This document shows positions 51,626 through 62,680 of a stretch of DNA of 64,000 bases, piece after piece (position 1 is the first letter of the stretch; each line of letters begins with the position of its first letter). The position numbers and the translations under genes are program-made. The stretch spans positions 1-64,000 of the forward strand of contig JAPJBO010000441.1 of the NCBI GenBank assembly GCA_030068145.1. Reading direction: 5' to 3'. Under the pieces are notes generated by a model. It did no database searches, was not told the DNA's origin, and was given only the letters and a program-made list of their open reading frames with translations. This DNA is from Diplonema papillatum. Lineage: Eukaryota; Euglenozoa; Diplonemea; Diplonemida; Diplonemidae.

Positions 51626-51892
51626 TTGCACAATCCTTATCGGATGCGCTGGCCAGCGTCCACAGCTATCTGTCGCCGTAGAGGAACTGACGATGCTTCG
51701 TGTAGGATACGATGAGCGCTCGCTCGGACACACTTTTTTTAAGCCAGCCCTCGATTCAGTTTCGAGTCGCCGAAAAAAAAAAAAAAAAAACGCTTGCCCA
51801 AAAGTACAAACCGTGCACCCCGTGGTGCCCCCGAAAACCGAAGTAGCGTTGTGCGCAAGAACTCCGCACAAATTGCGCAAGTGTGATGGACC

Positions 51893-52585
51893 TTTCTTCG
51901 GAGGGGCTCACGCACTCAAAGATCGACTTATACGCACAACCTATGCAGGAACTCCGCAATACGGGGTGGGGCTACATATTCATATGGGGCTCCATATGCA
52001 GCTGGTGGCTAGCTGAGTGTCTAAACGGTCCATGACAGAGGGCTTATACACTTGCCACTGCGGCGAAAAAGTGCGTACACTTGTCCAATGTAGCCCTCGC
52101 CGTTTCACAAACCCCGCGCGGACTAGGAACTAGTGTGATGGACCTTTCTCCTTTCCTACTTACCTTGATCATAGGTGTCACGGCAAGTTTTGGCAGCCGC
52201 TGCTTAACAAAATTTGACGTGGGCGGCTTTAGATTTACATCTGAATGACACCTCAACACAAAACAAGTTGTCGACAACTAACAAGTAAAAGAATAAAACA
52301 AAACTACGCATTTCTTCGGAGGGGCTCACGCACTCAAAGATCGACTTATACGCACAACCTATGCAGGAACTCCGCAATACGGGGTGGGGCTACATATTCA
52401 TATGGGGCTCCATATGCAGCTGGTGGCTAGCTGAGTGTCTAAACGGTCCATGACAGAGGGCTTATACACTTGCCACTGCGGCGAAAAAGTGCGTACACTT
52501 GTCAAATGTAGCCCTCGCCGTTTCACAAACCCCGCGCGGACTAGGAACTAGTGTGATGGACCTTTCTTCGGAGGGGCTCACGCAC
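51893..52585 (+). repeat. Duplicated about 257-bp block, 418 bp apart
   Basis: TTTCTTCGGAGGGGCTCACG through GGACTAGGAACTAGTGTGAT occurs at 51893-52149 and 52311-52567, and a third copy starts at 52563 and breaks off at 52585. Nearly identical. A related edge recurs at 60700-60760. Confidence 0.93.
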
Positions 52586-52607
52586 GAACTACGCACTGCG
52601 TGAGCCG

Positions 52608-52785
52608 GTCCGTCCCTATCTCTTGAAACTGCATCGAAGTTCCTGCCGCTGTTTATCATAGTGAATGACGGTCCACCACGGTCTATCAGGCCCATCCCTA
52701 GTCCCAAGAGCTGCATCGAATTGCCCGGTGCTGTATTCTTCGGTCTATCACGGTCTATCAGGAGGGGATGGACCGGCTCAATACG
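52608..52785 (+). repeat. Dispersed family A, full copy
   Basis: GAGCCGGTCCGTCCCTATCT through CGGTCTATCAGGAGGGGATG. It begins next to the truncated third block above. Confidence 0.85.
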
Positions 52786-53239
52786 GGGTTTTCAGGGGTA
52801 CCGCTTCGTCCGGCTTTTCCGTCTTTCCGTTTCGGTATCTTAATCCGTAGGTCCCCCGCCGGTTCCCGGCCGTCCCCCTTGCCCGAGGTCTCGTCCCCTC
52901 AAATGGGGGCTCCTCTTTATGAGAGGCGCATTTGCAAAAGAGGCGTGGTGCTGCTCCCCTTTTCCTCTTCCGCTCGCCATCTTTTTGGCACCGCTTACGC
53001 CTAGCGGTCCGGGGACCATAGATGGAAGTGCTAGCCATACGGCGGTAAGGGGTATGCAATGCCACTACGCTCCACAAAGAGAAGCTGTACACGTGCGTGA
53101 GTGCACACAAGGCGGCACCAGCTGCAGCATTACCGGGTGGAAAGTGACCAAGCGACCTTGCCATCTGCCATCTGTGGCAATGCCCACCGGTGTCTGGTGT
53201 CTGTAGAGCTAGTCAGCTAGTCAGCAGTACCTCTGCAGT
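52786..53239. other. Intergenic stretch
   Basis: Short ORFs without domains. No repeat that I could match elsewhere. Confidence 0.35.
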
Positions 53240-53287
53240 CAGTGGCCGCGCATTACCCAACAGCGACAAAAACGACAGACGCAATTC

Positions 53288-53605
53288 CACGACGCATTCG
53301 CGCTCGCCGAAATGTGAGCACTGGAACCGGAGGTGTCTCCACAACCGCCGAGAGGGCCTTCACGACGCTGCCATAGCCATTCTCGCTTTGCCGACAAGAG
53401 AGCAGTGTAACCGAAGGTGCCAGCTTCCAAGAGGGCTTTCACGACGCTATCGTGGCCGTTCTCGCTTGCCAAAAATAGAGCAGTGGAACCGGAGGTGTCT
53501 ACATAGTTCACGTCAGCACCGGCCGCCCACAAGTCTTTCACGACGTTTTCGTGGCCATCCTTACTTGCCAAAGTGAGAGCAGTGGAACCACAGTCGTCAG
53601 TGCCA
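53288..53605 (-). pseudogene. Ankyrin-repeat relic, left arm
   Basis: Minus-strand translation gives clear ankyrin repeats: STALTLASKDGHENVVKDL, AAGADVNYVDTSGSTALFLA, SENGHDSVVKALLEAG and FGYTALLSA, after which a frameshift breaks the reading frame. Ankyrin repeats mediate protein binding. No start, no complete ORF. Confidence 0.8.
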
Positions 53606-53872
53606 TGACAGCGTCGTTAAAGCCCTGTTGGAAGCTGATGCTGACGTGAACTGTGTAGACACCTTCGGTTACACTGCTCTCTGCCGGCAAGCGAGAATGG
53701 CCACGACAGCGTCTTGAAGGCCCTCTCGGCGGTTGTGTAGACACCTCCGGTTCCAGTGCTCACATTTCGGCAAGCGCGAATGGCCACGACAGCGTCGTGA
53801 AAGTCCTTTTAGCGGCCGATGCCGACATAAGTCTTCTAGACAACGTTGATACGGCCCTGACAGCGTCGTGAA
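53606..53872 (+). pseudogene. Ankyrin-repeat relic, right arm, head-to-head with the left
   Basis: Plus-strand translation gives HDSVVKALLEADADVN, VDTFGYTAL, then after frameshifts ASENGHDSVLKALSA and ASANGHDSVVKVLLAADADI. About 130-150 bp (53640-53800) is nearly the exact inverted copy of 53288-53440, so the two arms form a large palindrome around 53606. Confidence 0.8.
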
Positions 53873-54106
53873 ACCCTGGAATCAACAGGATCAAAAAGAT
53901 CAGCAGCGGAAGCATGGGAGCAACACGCAGCAGTACAACAGGAGGAACCGTAGCAATCTAATCTACAGGAGCCACCGTGACAACAGCAACAACCGCAGCA
54001 ATCTAATCTACAGGTGCCACAGTGGCAACATCAACAGCCGTAGCAACATTAGCAACACGAGCGTGCAGCTATGTCAGAGCAGCCGTGCCAGCAACAGTCC
54101 TGCCAG
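53873..54106 (+). repeat. AGCAACA-rich degenerate repeat
   Basis: AGCAATCTAATCTACAGG occurs twice within a CAACAGCAGC-rich stretch. An ORF of 80 codons is low-complexity Asn/Ser/Arg. Confidence 0.6.
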
Positions 54107-54455
54107 ATAAGCAGCCATGTCAGATGAACATCCCTACCTACCAGATAAGCAGCCGTGTCAGATGAACATCCCTACCTACCAGATAAGCAGCCAACATCCC
54201 TACCTACCAGATAAGCAGCCATGTCAGATGAACATCCCTACCTACCAGATAAGCAGCCATGTCAGATGAACATCCCTACCTACCAGATAAGCACATGTCA
54301 GATGAACATCCCTACCTACCAGATAAGCAGCCATGTCAGATGAACATCCCTGCCTACCAGATAAGCAGCCATGTCAGATGAACATTCCTACCTACCAGAT
54401 ACGCAGCGATGTCAGATGAACATCCCTACCTACCAGATAAGCAGCCATGTCGGAG
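54107..54455 (+). repeat. 38-bp minisatellite, about nine units
   Basis: Unit CAGATAAGCAGCCATGTCAG plus ATGAACATCCCTACCTAC, with some units shortened. It degrades into AGCAGCC-rich sequence to 54540. Confidence 0.93.
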
Positions 54456-54779
54456 AAGCAACCATATCAGATGAGCAGCCGTGCCAGATGAACAGCAGTG
54501 CAAGATAAGCAGCCTCGCCTGACAAGCAGCCACACCGGATGAAAAGCCCAATTCATCGGTCCTGGTTTTCCGGGAGCCTGGCTTTTCTGCTGGGTGGTCT
54601 CGTGGAAGTCTTTGGAGCCGGATTGTATTCGCAACGGATTCTAGCACGGTCTTCTACCGATGCCACCGATTTCGTGTTATCGCACCACCTTGCACCATTC
54701 TAGGAAGCACCTACTTCTCCCCCTTCCCTCAACACCCCGTCATCAAGTAACCGCCGAACACACGAAAGAAACCAGAAGA

Positions 54780-55479
54780 AGTTATCTTGCTCTCCCTCTC
54801 TCTACTTCTCTCTCTTTCACCAGTACTGCTCCTCGTTCTTTCGTACAGAGGACGGCTCTCCGCCGGTACCTGGACGAGCAATCGAGAGCATCAGGGAGTT
54901 CTGCAAACAAATAAAAAAAGAAAAGCTTCGTTTCTCCCTCTGTACACGGCGAGGCACTACGGCGGGCAGTCCCTTCACAGTGTCTTGCAGTTCTCCCACT
55001 TCACACACACTCTTTCTCTCTCTTTGAGCCGTGTCTTCGAAAAAAAGCCTCGCCTGATCGCGTGGGGAATCCATTTTCCGGACATCGACAGCTTTCCCAT
55101 TCTCTCCCGCTGATAACCCAGAGCCGCCTCGCATAGCATTGTTTGCTGCGGTTTGCCAGTTTTTTTTTTTTTTTTTTGCACCCCCCTCGCCCCCTTTTTT
55201 CTCTTCGGTAATTTTTTCTCCCGCGTCCCCTCCTTCTTCGACTGACCCATTCACTCACACGCCCAACGAGAGCGATCTCTCATCTACCTCTACACAGTCA
55301 GTCGGAGAAAGTGGGAAAAAAAACAAAAAAAAAAAAAAAAAAACCAGAAAAAATAGCAATTCCAACATCGAGAAGTCATCACCATAAAACGAGAGATTAA
55401 GAAAAAAAAAAAAAAAACCGCTTCCCGAGTCTTTTTCTCCCCCTCCCCCGACCACCTCCTCCCCGATAAAAGAGCGAAG
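54780..55479 (+). promoter_or_regulatory. Gene C leader/promoter region
   Basis: Rich in CT tracts (54790-54825, 55010-55025), with a T20 run (55160-55178) and A-runs (55319-55342, 55401-55418) before the ATG at 55480, whose context is GAGCGAAGATGA. No TATA box seen. CT-rich leaders are common in protist genes. Confidence 0.35.
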
Positions 55480-58110
55480 ATGACTGCAGTGCAGTCGCCT
55501 TGGGAAACCGGGCGGAGGGGCGAGGACGAGCTGCAGCAGCACTCGCCGTACGGCAGCGCGGAGTACCAGTACGAGGCGATGCCCGCGGAGATGGCGGAGG
55601 GGATGGGCGCCGATCCGTCAATGCCGCCGGTGGACGCCTACGGGTACGGGTCCATGGAGGCCGCGGGGTACGACGCCCCGGCGCCTGTGTACGGCGACCA
55701 GGGCTATTCCTCCTACCAGGCACCTTATGCGGACCCGTACGCGCCTCAGGGGGCTTACCCGCCCCATCCCGCGCCTCAATACACACATCCCCGCCACCCG
55801 TACCCAGAGCCCGCGGAGTATGCTCCGTATGAGGCGGGACACGCCGCTGCCAAGTACCCTGGGCACCCCTCGGACATGGAGGGATACTCCGGCAGCAGCG
55901 ACGAACACCTCGACGCCACGCCGCCGCCCCACGAGCTCTACCCGCAGCAGCACCCGCCCGCCGCCCAGCACCCCCACCACCACGCCCACGACGAAGCCCA
56001 GCAGCACCAACCGGCGCCGGCGAACGGCGTTTCCGGGTCGTCGCAGCGCAGCAGGTCCCTCCCGCACCAGTCGAGCGACCCGCAGTTCTTCAGCAGCACC
56101 GGCGGCGCGTCCGCCGGCGGAGGCGGGCATGCAGGGCACCACGGAAACCCCGCGAGCACGCAAAGCCCGGGTCCCAGAGCACCTTGCTCGGAAGGCGCGT
56201 ATCCCGCGAGGGAAGAGCAGCAGCGGTACACACACCGGCGGCCGTACACCGCCGCCGACGACGCGTACACCTCTGAACACCCGCGTCGGAACACGCACTC
56301 CGCGCCGCCGTACCACCCCTTCCCGGCGGCCGCCGAGGCGTCGCCGCCGGCGCGGCAGGGCAAGACCCTGGCCCCAGGCAGTGGGTTCCACCCAAACGCG
56401 CGGCCTTTCTACCCCCCGTCGCACCCCATGCACAGCACCGGCGGCGCGGCGCCGCCGAACGAGTTCGACGGCGCGTACCAAATGCCGCCCGCCGACGCGC
56501 CGTACCACACGCAGCTGCCGCAGCACGGCCCGGCGCCGCACGACACCCCATACCCGATGCCGCCCCCGGGCAACAACTACCCCATGCCCGCCAACCTCCG
56601 CGGGCCCCCGAGCCACAAGGGTGCCGCCCCTTACCCCACGCACCCCGGGGCCGCGTCGGCTGCGAAGCAGGGATCATCCGTCCCCGCCTACAAGCGGCCC
56701 GCCCCGGGGATGGCGAAGGGGTACCCGCAGCACCCCATGCCGCCGCCCCCGTCCGCCCACGGCGCCGGGTACAGCAACGCGTACGGGGGTGTGAAGGGCC
56801 TGCAGCAGCAGCAGAAAGGTGGACCCGACATGCACTTCGAAGGGTCGCGCGGGGGTAGTAGCTACCAGGCCGGCTGGCAGCCGAAGGGCGGCGCCGGCTA
56901 CCCGGACGGGCAGAAGGGAGGCGGCTACGGCGCCAGCGGGGGCAGGATGCCGCCTGGTTGGAGCCAAGGCGGGAAGGGCTTCTCCGGCGGCATGCCGCCG
57001 CCGCCGCCGCCGATGCAGCACGGGGGGCACAGGGTCAGCAGGGGCAGCGCGGTGGCGTCGTTCTTCGGGCCCCCGCCCCACACGGCCGTGCTCAAGGGAG
57101 GCGGCCGCTCGAATGGGCAGACCTTCGAAACGTGCAGAGGGTACACCACGGGCAGGGTGCCCCCGCCGCCCCCCCCGCCGCCAGCCGTCTTCCGGTCCCA
57201 GCAGCAGCAGCAGCAGCAGCAGCACCGTAAGCTGAACAGCTCCGCCATCCCGTTCTCGTTCCCGGACGCGCCGCAGCCGTTTTCGCCGGCCGAAGTCGGG
57301 CCGCAGGGGTACAACAAGCACAACCCGGCGGTGTACAGGAGCGACCGGGGCCATCGCGGGGTTCCGCCGTTTCCGTACCAAGCCCAGCACCAGGGTCCCT
57401 ACCACTACCAGCACCCCCACCACCAAATGCAGCACCACCAGCATCAGCATCAGCACCAGCATCCGCAGCAGCACCGCCAGCATCAGCACCAGCACCAGCA
57501 CCCACACTCCCAGCACCAGCAGCACCAGCAGCACCAGCACCGCCAGGCGCAGCAGGGCTACCCGCCGTACCCGTTGAACCACCAGAACGGCGGCGGCAAG
57601 GTCGGGGGGAAGTTCAGCATCTTGCCAGGGAAGGGCAATGGGAACGGTGAGAACGCGGCGGACTACCCGGCCGACTCCCGCGGCATGCGGGGCGACGCGA
57701 GGGGGGAGAATGCAGGTGACATGTCGCGTGTGTCGTCGGACTCTGGAGGCCTGACCGAGGCGCAGAACAGCAAGCAGCTGTCGGAATGCGGCGGCATGCC
57801 GCACACCGACACCTCCGACCACGAGCGGGCGTCGACGCCGCCGGGACTGTCGGGCGGGGGCCTGAGCGCCGGCGACCTGTCGTCGCACGTCGGCTCTCCC
57901 GCGTCGCAGCAGCTGCAGCAGGACATCGACGAGCAGGTTCAGAACCACGTCCCGCCGCCGGTCAACAAGCCGCCGCAGGGCCACGCCGCCGCCGCGAGTC
58001 CGAACGCGGCGGCCGCCCACCGCCACGTGTCCGCGTGGGCGACCTGGCTGCCCCGCGACGGCCAGTCGTCGTGCGCCGTCGAATCCGAGCCGAAGATGGC
58101 GGCAATCGAG
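55480..58110 (+). CDS. Gene C exon 1: Pro/Tyr/Gln/His-rich low-complexity protein with a PAM2-like motif
   Basis: 877 codons from ATG to a likely donor at GAG|GTTTGC (58111), phase 0; reading on gives only eight more residues and a stop. The sequence is almost wholly disordered. Tyr/Pro/Ala-rich repeats such as YGSMEAAGYDAPAPVYGDQG fill the first 130 residues, with a Gly/Met/Pro-rich middle. A Q8 run lies at about 574-581, directly before LNSSAIPFSFP (residues 585-595), which fits the PAM2 core LNxxAxxFxP except for one spacing residue. A His/Gln block follows at about 636-694. PAM2 motifs bind the MLLE domain of poly(A)-binding protein, so an mRNP or stress-granule-type role is a reasonable inference. 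Downstream exons are not seen in the window. Confidence 0.8.
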
Positions 58111-58531
58111 GTTTGCTCCCCGTTTTGTTTTTCGTAATAACAATGCTTTGTAAACACGAAAAGCCATTTTCCGCGCAATAATTAGGGCCGAGTCACCGCG
58201 GATGGTTTCGCTCCGAAGGTACTCTTCCAAAAGCTGCAGCCCTGCCAACATTCCCTCGTACTCTGCAACGTTGTTGCTGGGGCCAGCCGGTGCTATTTGC
58301 GAGTCCTTTACGCCTTCTTTGTAGAGGACTGGCAGCATGCTTGGGAGAAGATTAGCCTTAACGATCATATTCACTCACTATCAATCACTAACAGGCTAAT
58401 CCCTCCCCGGCACGTACAAACAAACACACGCCTATTCTTTTTCAGTACTGGCAGCGGTGCTGCACGAGTCCTTTATCCGGCCAACGTGGCCCCCTATGAT
58501 GAGAGTCTACGCTATCTGACTGCGCACCGAA
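58111..58531 (+). other. Start of the gene C intron or 3' flank
   Basis: After the donor-like GTTTGC comes TAATAACAATGC, resembling the sequence after the exon 4 donor of gene D and in the gene A intron. The RNase H relic lies antisense here. Confidence 0.5.
58165..58374 (-). pseudogene. RNase H domain relic
   Basis: Minus-strand frame reads DSQIAPAGPSNNVAEYEGML, AGLQLLEEYL and IRGDSALIIARK. SNNVAEYE and GDS are hallmark RNase H motifs (the E and D metal ligands). The N-terminal DG..G region is missing, and the frame then runs into the antisense of gene C. Probably left from an LTR-type retrotransposon, since the LINE at the window start lacks RNase H. Confidence 0.75.
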
Positions 58532-58643
58532 GCTAGCTCAGTTACTCCAGTAAACGCTTACCAAACGCGTTTCCTCCAAATGGGGAAACGTAAACGTTCA
58601 TAAACGGTAAACGTTTACCGTTTACTGCAATCACTGAGCTAGC
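58532..58643. mobile_element. 112-bp MITE with AGCTAGCTCAGT terminal repeats
   Basis: AGCTAGCTCAGT (58532-58543) and ACTGAGCTAGCT (58632-58643) begin longer imperfect arms containing CAGTAAACG. The interior GTAAACG repeats are also palindromic. Confidence 0.8.
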
Positions 58644-58664
58644 TGGTGTCTACCAAGTGCAATT

Positions 58665-58975
58665 TGCCAAGAACAAAAAACGATCGATGGCAGGGTAGTA
58701 TTCTCACTCCCGTTAGATCAAGAAAACAGATTCAAGCAAGTGCACACCACAAGTGCACACCACAAGTGCACACCCCCTGTTGGGTTACACTGGTAGTCTG
58801 TACTTCGACACTTCGCTCGAGACCTTCCTCTACCTTCGAATCAAATAGATCAAGAAAACAGATTCAAGCAAGTGCGCACCACAAGTGCACACCCCCTGTT
58901 GGGTTACACTGGTAGTCGATCCAGCTGTACTTCGATACTTCGCTCGAGACCTTCCTCTACCTTTCGAACCAAAAC
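58665..58975 (+). repeat. Family D start and a tandem pair of about 128 bp
   Basis: ACGATCGATGGCAG ... CTCACTCCCGTTAGATCAAG is shared with 9560-9610 and 34930-34975. The block from GATCAAGAAAACAGATTCAA through CGAGACCTTCCTCTACCTT then occurs twice, with ACAAGTGCACACC microrepeats. Confidence 0.85.
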
Positions 58976-60484
58976 CACACAGACTGTGCCCGCCACTGTC
59001 CCGTAGCCATCCTGCGCGCATCCTACTCAACACCGGAATGAAACCTCCAGCCTTAACTTTAACGACACCATCCATGCACTCAAACCCCCCAGCCCTCACT
59101 CAGACGTTTGACAGTAAACGGTGAGCGGATGGCGGCCGAGGATGGCTTGGAAAAAAAGAAGAAAAAAGGAACAAAGGGCCAAACCATGAAGCAAATCTTG
59201 TACGGAAGTTGGAGCCCTGCTCTCTCTGAGAAATAATCTGAATAAAACAGCAACGAACACTCTCAACTCGCTTTGAGAAATTCCAACGAAACAATAAAAG
59301 AAGGAAAACGCGTGCTCCAGAAGCCACCAGAAGACTGGCACCCTAGAATGGACCCTTTGGAAGTAGATTGAAATTGCAGCACATAGTCGCTATAGCCACA
59401 GGTAATCGCGCATGCAGCAAAGAGGGATACCACACACCCCGATGGCGCCCCCCTCCACACAACACGAACGCACTACGCGCGGAAAAACAGCCATCTTCTG
59501 GCATGGGGCAGACAACAAAAGTATTAAATATCAAGAAAGCAGAAACCAAGGACACGAAAGAAACATGCCGAGGTCTTTTCAACGGGGTAGTGGGAGGGAG
59601 GCGAGAATGGAAATCTGACACACTGGCAGGTTGGACAATGTGCTCTCCTCCCTGTGGGCCAGACCTCCCCTATCTACCCGGACAATAGAGAACGACCTTT
59701 AAAAAAAAGAAAACCCCCACGAAAGAAACGAAAAAAAAAAAAAAAAAAAAGCAAACGTCATCGCCCGCTATCAGAGAGATCGAAAAGGAGATCCAGCATA
59801 TCATGCAGGATCAAAACCTTGTGTCTTTTTGGTAAACGCTGCTGCGGGGCTGTCGGCCCCCAAGAAAAAAAATTTGAATATTCTTTTTGCTCAACCTCAT
59901 CAAAAAAATCACCGCAGTTTTTTGTTCTTCCAATTTTTTTAACCCAAAAATTTTCCAGAAAAAATGGGTGGCCATTTTTTTTTTGGGTCTCAACCCCCGT
60001 TACCAAAAAAGACACAAGGCTTTGACCCTGCATGATTTTCTTTTGTTCTCGGGCTGGCCCCGTTGGGTTTGCACCGCCCGCCCCCGTCATTCTCTGCCCA
60101 GGCTCACGCGCTGGACAAAAAACCAGGAGGCTCTTTTTGCCCCCATGGTGGTTCGGAGGGGGGGACGGGGGGGGGGGGGGGGGGGGGGTTGGGCAGAAAG
60201 GTGCTGGCAAAGTATCTAATGCGGGTAACTTTTGGCGCCCTCGCTCTGGACTCGGCTGCTTTTCGTTCGCATAGCCAACAGGGGGACCTCTAAGTTTAGA
60301 AGAGAACCCTGGTTCTACGTCCTCAGGGAAAATGCGCGCCGGTGGATTTGGATGTAACCACGACGGGTTCCCACGCTCTTCTACAGAGCAGCAGCACCGT
60401 CATAAGCAACAACGACACTGCCACACCTCGTGATCCTGATGAAATTCCCGACACGGGTTTCCCCGAGCTCGCAGCCTGGGACAT
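58976..60484. other. Stretch with homopolymer runs, no gene
   Basis: A-runs at 59731-59750 and a G-run at 60169-60188. A short inverted pair, CAAGGTTTTGATCCTGCATG-type against its complement, lies near 59800-59825 and 60005-60035, so 59.80-60.04 kb may be a small foldback. No domain-bearing ORF. Confidence 0.45.
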
Positions 60485-60692
60485 GCTGCCGAAATGTGAC
60501 GTCGACCCCCCCCGATCCGACCTCCGAATACGGGTTCGGAGGGTATGGCTCGCATACCCCGCACAGGGAGTGGAGACGAGGTGCTGCAAGACGAAGGGGA
60601 TGCGCGAAGCGACCAGCCTGGACGGACCAGCAAGACACAAGACCAGGCGACCAAGAGAAGGAGGGGGACGCGACCCAGAGACCCGGGCTAAG
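60485..60692 (+). other. Coding-like relic
   Basis: One frame with an ATG at 60547 reads MARIPRTGSGDEVLQDEGDA, then RSDQPGRTSKTQDQATK, RRRGTRPRDPG and a stop. Neighbouring frames also look protein-like upstream (DEIPDTGFPELAAWDMLPK), suggesting a frameshift at a C-run near 60505. No family recognised. Confidence 0.2.
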
Positions 60693-60814
60693 TAGCCTGG
60701 AACTAGTGTGGTGGACCTTTCTTCGGAGGGGTCACGCACTTAAAGTTCGACTTATGCACCATTCTCTGCCAGAATCTTATACGCATCTGCTTTGTAGGGA
60801 ATACTTGACGAGAC

Positions 60815-61110
60815 TGCCAGTTGCGAAATCTGAAAGGAGGAAAATGGATGGTGTGGTACTTAAAAAAAGGTACTCATCAGCATGCCGATGCCTCCCCACT
60901 ATCGCAACAATATTCCGATCTGAATGGTGGTAAACGTGCTGTAGCCCACACGAAACCCAGGTTAATCTGGGTTTAGTGGCGGGCGTTTAACAGAAAGCGA
61001 ACGCTTCACTCTAAAAAAAGAGGGACCATTGTAGTTGTAATGGGTTCTCCCCCCTCTAACCTCCGTCAAAATAAAGCACAAGGCAGTCCCTCGAGTATCT
61101 CCGCCCAAAT
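60815..61110 (+). repeat. Dispersed family G copy
   Basis: GTGCTGTAGCCCACACGAAA, AATCTGGGTTTAGTGGCGGG and CCCTCTAACCTCCGTC are collinear with 34440-34650. Confidence 0.8.
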
Positions 61111-61114
61111 CCTT

Positions 61115-61245
61115 CCCCGCCCCCTCCCCCCGTCCTCCCCTTTTGGCACAATGCCATGCTGCTCGTTGTAGTCGGCGGCCCTCCATTCGCGGACGATTTT
61201 GTCTGTGGAATGTGTCACCGTCGCCCGAGATGATCGAGGCTGCCA
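61115..61245 (-). other. Short minus-strand segment resembling a UvrB C-terminal motif
   Basis: A minus-strand frame reads THSTDKIVREWRAADYNEQH and GIVPKGE. Bacterial UvrB proteins carry a comparable YNEEHGITPK stretch near the C terminus. Only about 10 residues match and no UvrB domain surrounds it, so this may be chance. Confidence 0.15.
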
Positions 61246-61249
61246 CCGT

Positions 61250-61323
61250 GCGTCAGCAGCACACCGACCGGAGCAACCCGATTACAGAAAGCAAAGATCC
61301 AATCTCTCGCACACGCACGTACT

Positions 61324-61356
<33 letters not shown>

Positions 61357-61738
61357 TCGGTCTCACACCCGTACCTGTAGTATTTATCACATTTAGCTTC
61401 TCATCACGCACAGTCACACTCATTTACATCCACGGAGCCACATACGGCCCACCGGCACGTCTATATATTGTCGCTCGCTCCCTTTACCCATGCCACTTCT
61501 AACTCTCCTCTATCTCACACGCACTCGCTCACGCACGCACGACACTATCCCCTCTTTCCTTTCCATGGCTCTGCGGCTGTTCCAAGCGTCCACAGAGTCC
61601 CCGTTGGCCCAAAAGCTACAGCCGCCGCCATGGCTGCGATCATGCAGCCCCCCACCCATCGAAAACAGAGTGTCGAACAGACCGGAGATCACTTCTTAAA
61701 GAAACCAAAAATAAAGCAAGTAAAAAAATATGGAATCG

Positions 61739-61766
<28 letters not shown>
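61250..61766 (+). pseudogene. Poly(A)-tailed retrocopy-like block
   Basis: CT/CA-rich leader-like sequence (61325-61355), two overlapping small frames with good ATG contexts (MALRLFQASTESPLAQK at 61565; MAAIMQPPTHRKQSVEQ at about 61629), AATAAA at 61710-61715 and then an A28 run at 61739-61766. A polyadenylation signal 24 nt before a pure A-run, inside repeat-rich DNA, suggests a reverse-transcribed mRNA. The 5' limit is unknown. Confidence 0.45.
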
Positions 61767-61769
<3 letters not shown>

Positions 61770-61794
61770 TGGACTCAGGTGTGGCCCTAAAGCG

Positions 61795-62680
61795 TGAATG
61801 TAAATAGAGATTTTGCCCAAACACATTTTTTTGCACTTTTTTTTTTGCACTTTTTTTGCACCAGGCTACAGCCAGGCCTTACGTTCAGCATGCTAAACGT
61901 ACTGATTTCAGCACGTTAATTCTTGTAGTTTCTCTTTGTACACATGCTGAATCAGTACGTTATCAGCACATATCTTGTGTCCAAAATGCCACCCGAAGGC
62001 CACCCAAGCAGGCCCATGCAGGTCTTTCGAAGAACTGGTGGAGGAGGGAGCAAGCTGGCTTGGATGTCTGCACATGACAGGCATACCCGTTTCTTCGGGC
62101 TTACGCGAGTGGGGGAATTGGGTTTATCATACCGTTTTTTCCGGCTCGCTACGCGAGCCGAAGAAGGGGATGATAAATACTCCATTACTTCGATGACCGC
62201 CAGGGCCGCATATGATATGATCATTCATCAGAGTGCAAGAGACAAGTTACCACAGTCCGGAAAGCAAAACAGACATAGCATGCCGTGTGGCTCGGCTCGA
62301 TTTCTTCGTTCGATGAAGAACTATTCAGAAATGTTTTGTGACCAAGCTAGGAGCCTCTGAAGGTCTTAGCTTTATATTGGCAAGCGTTGACACAAAGCCA
62401 ATTCGAGTTCCTGTTGGAGACAAACTTCCGATTGTGATGATGGTGATGATCTTAGCGGCAGTGCTGGTACAACCTCCTTAGCACAGACGACAGAAAGAAA
62501 GCGAAAGCGCGAAGAGTCCGACATTCCTCCGTCCGAAATCTTTCACCCTCTCAGTGTAGCTACGATCCAAAACGGGTGCAAAAACAGGCGGAAAAAGTGC
62601 AAAAAAACGTAAATAGGATCTTGGATTTTGCCCAAAAAGAGCGTAAATAGGGCCACACGTGGGTGGACTGGTCTGACACT
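61795..62680 (+). repeat. Second copy of the 26041-27430 repeat
   Basis: Same block order as the 26-kb copy but without the 622-bp tandem insert. GCTCGCTACGCGAGCCG at 62142-62158 is a hairpin also present near 21930. Confidence 0.85.

Noticed and set aside
56674..58374. 566-codon minus-strand ORF opposite gene C
   Set aside because: Mostly antisense shadow. Only its first about 70 codons (RNase H relic) are meaningful, and they are listed separately.
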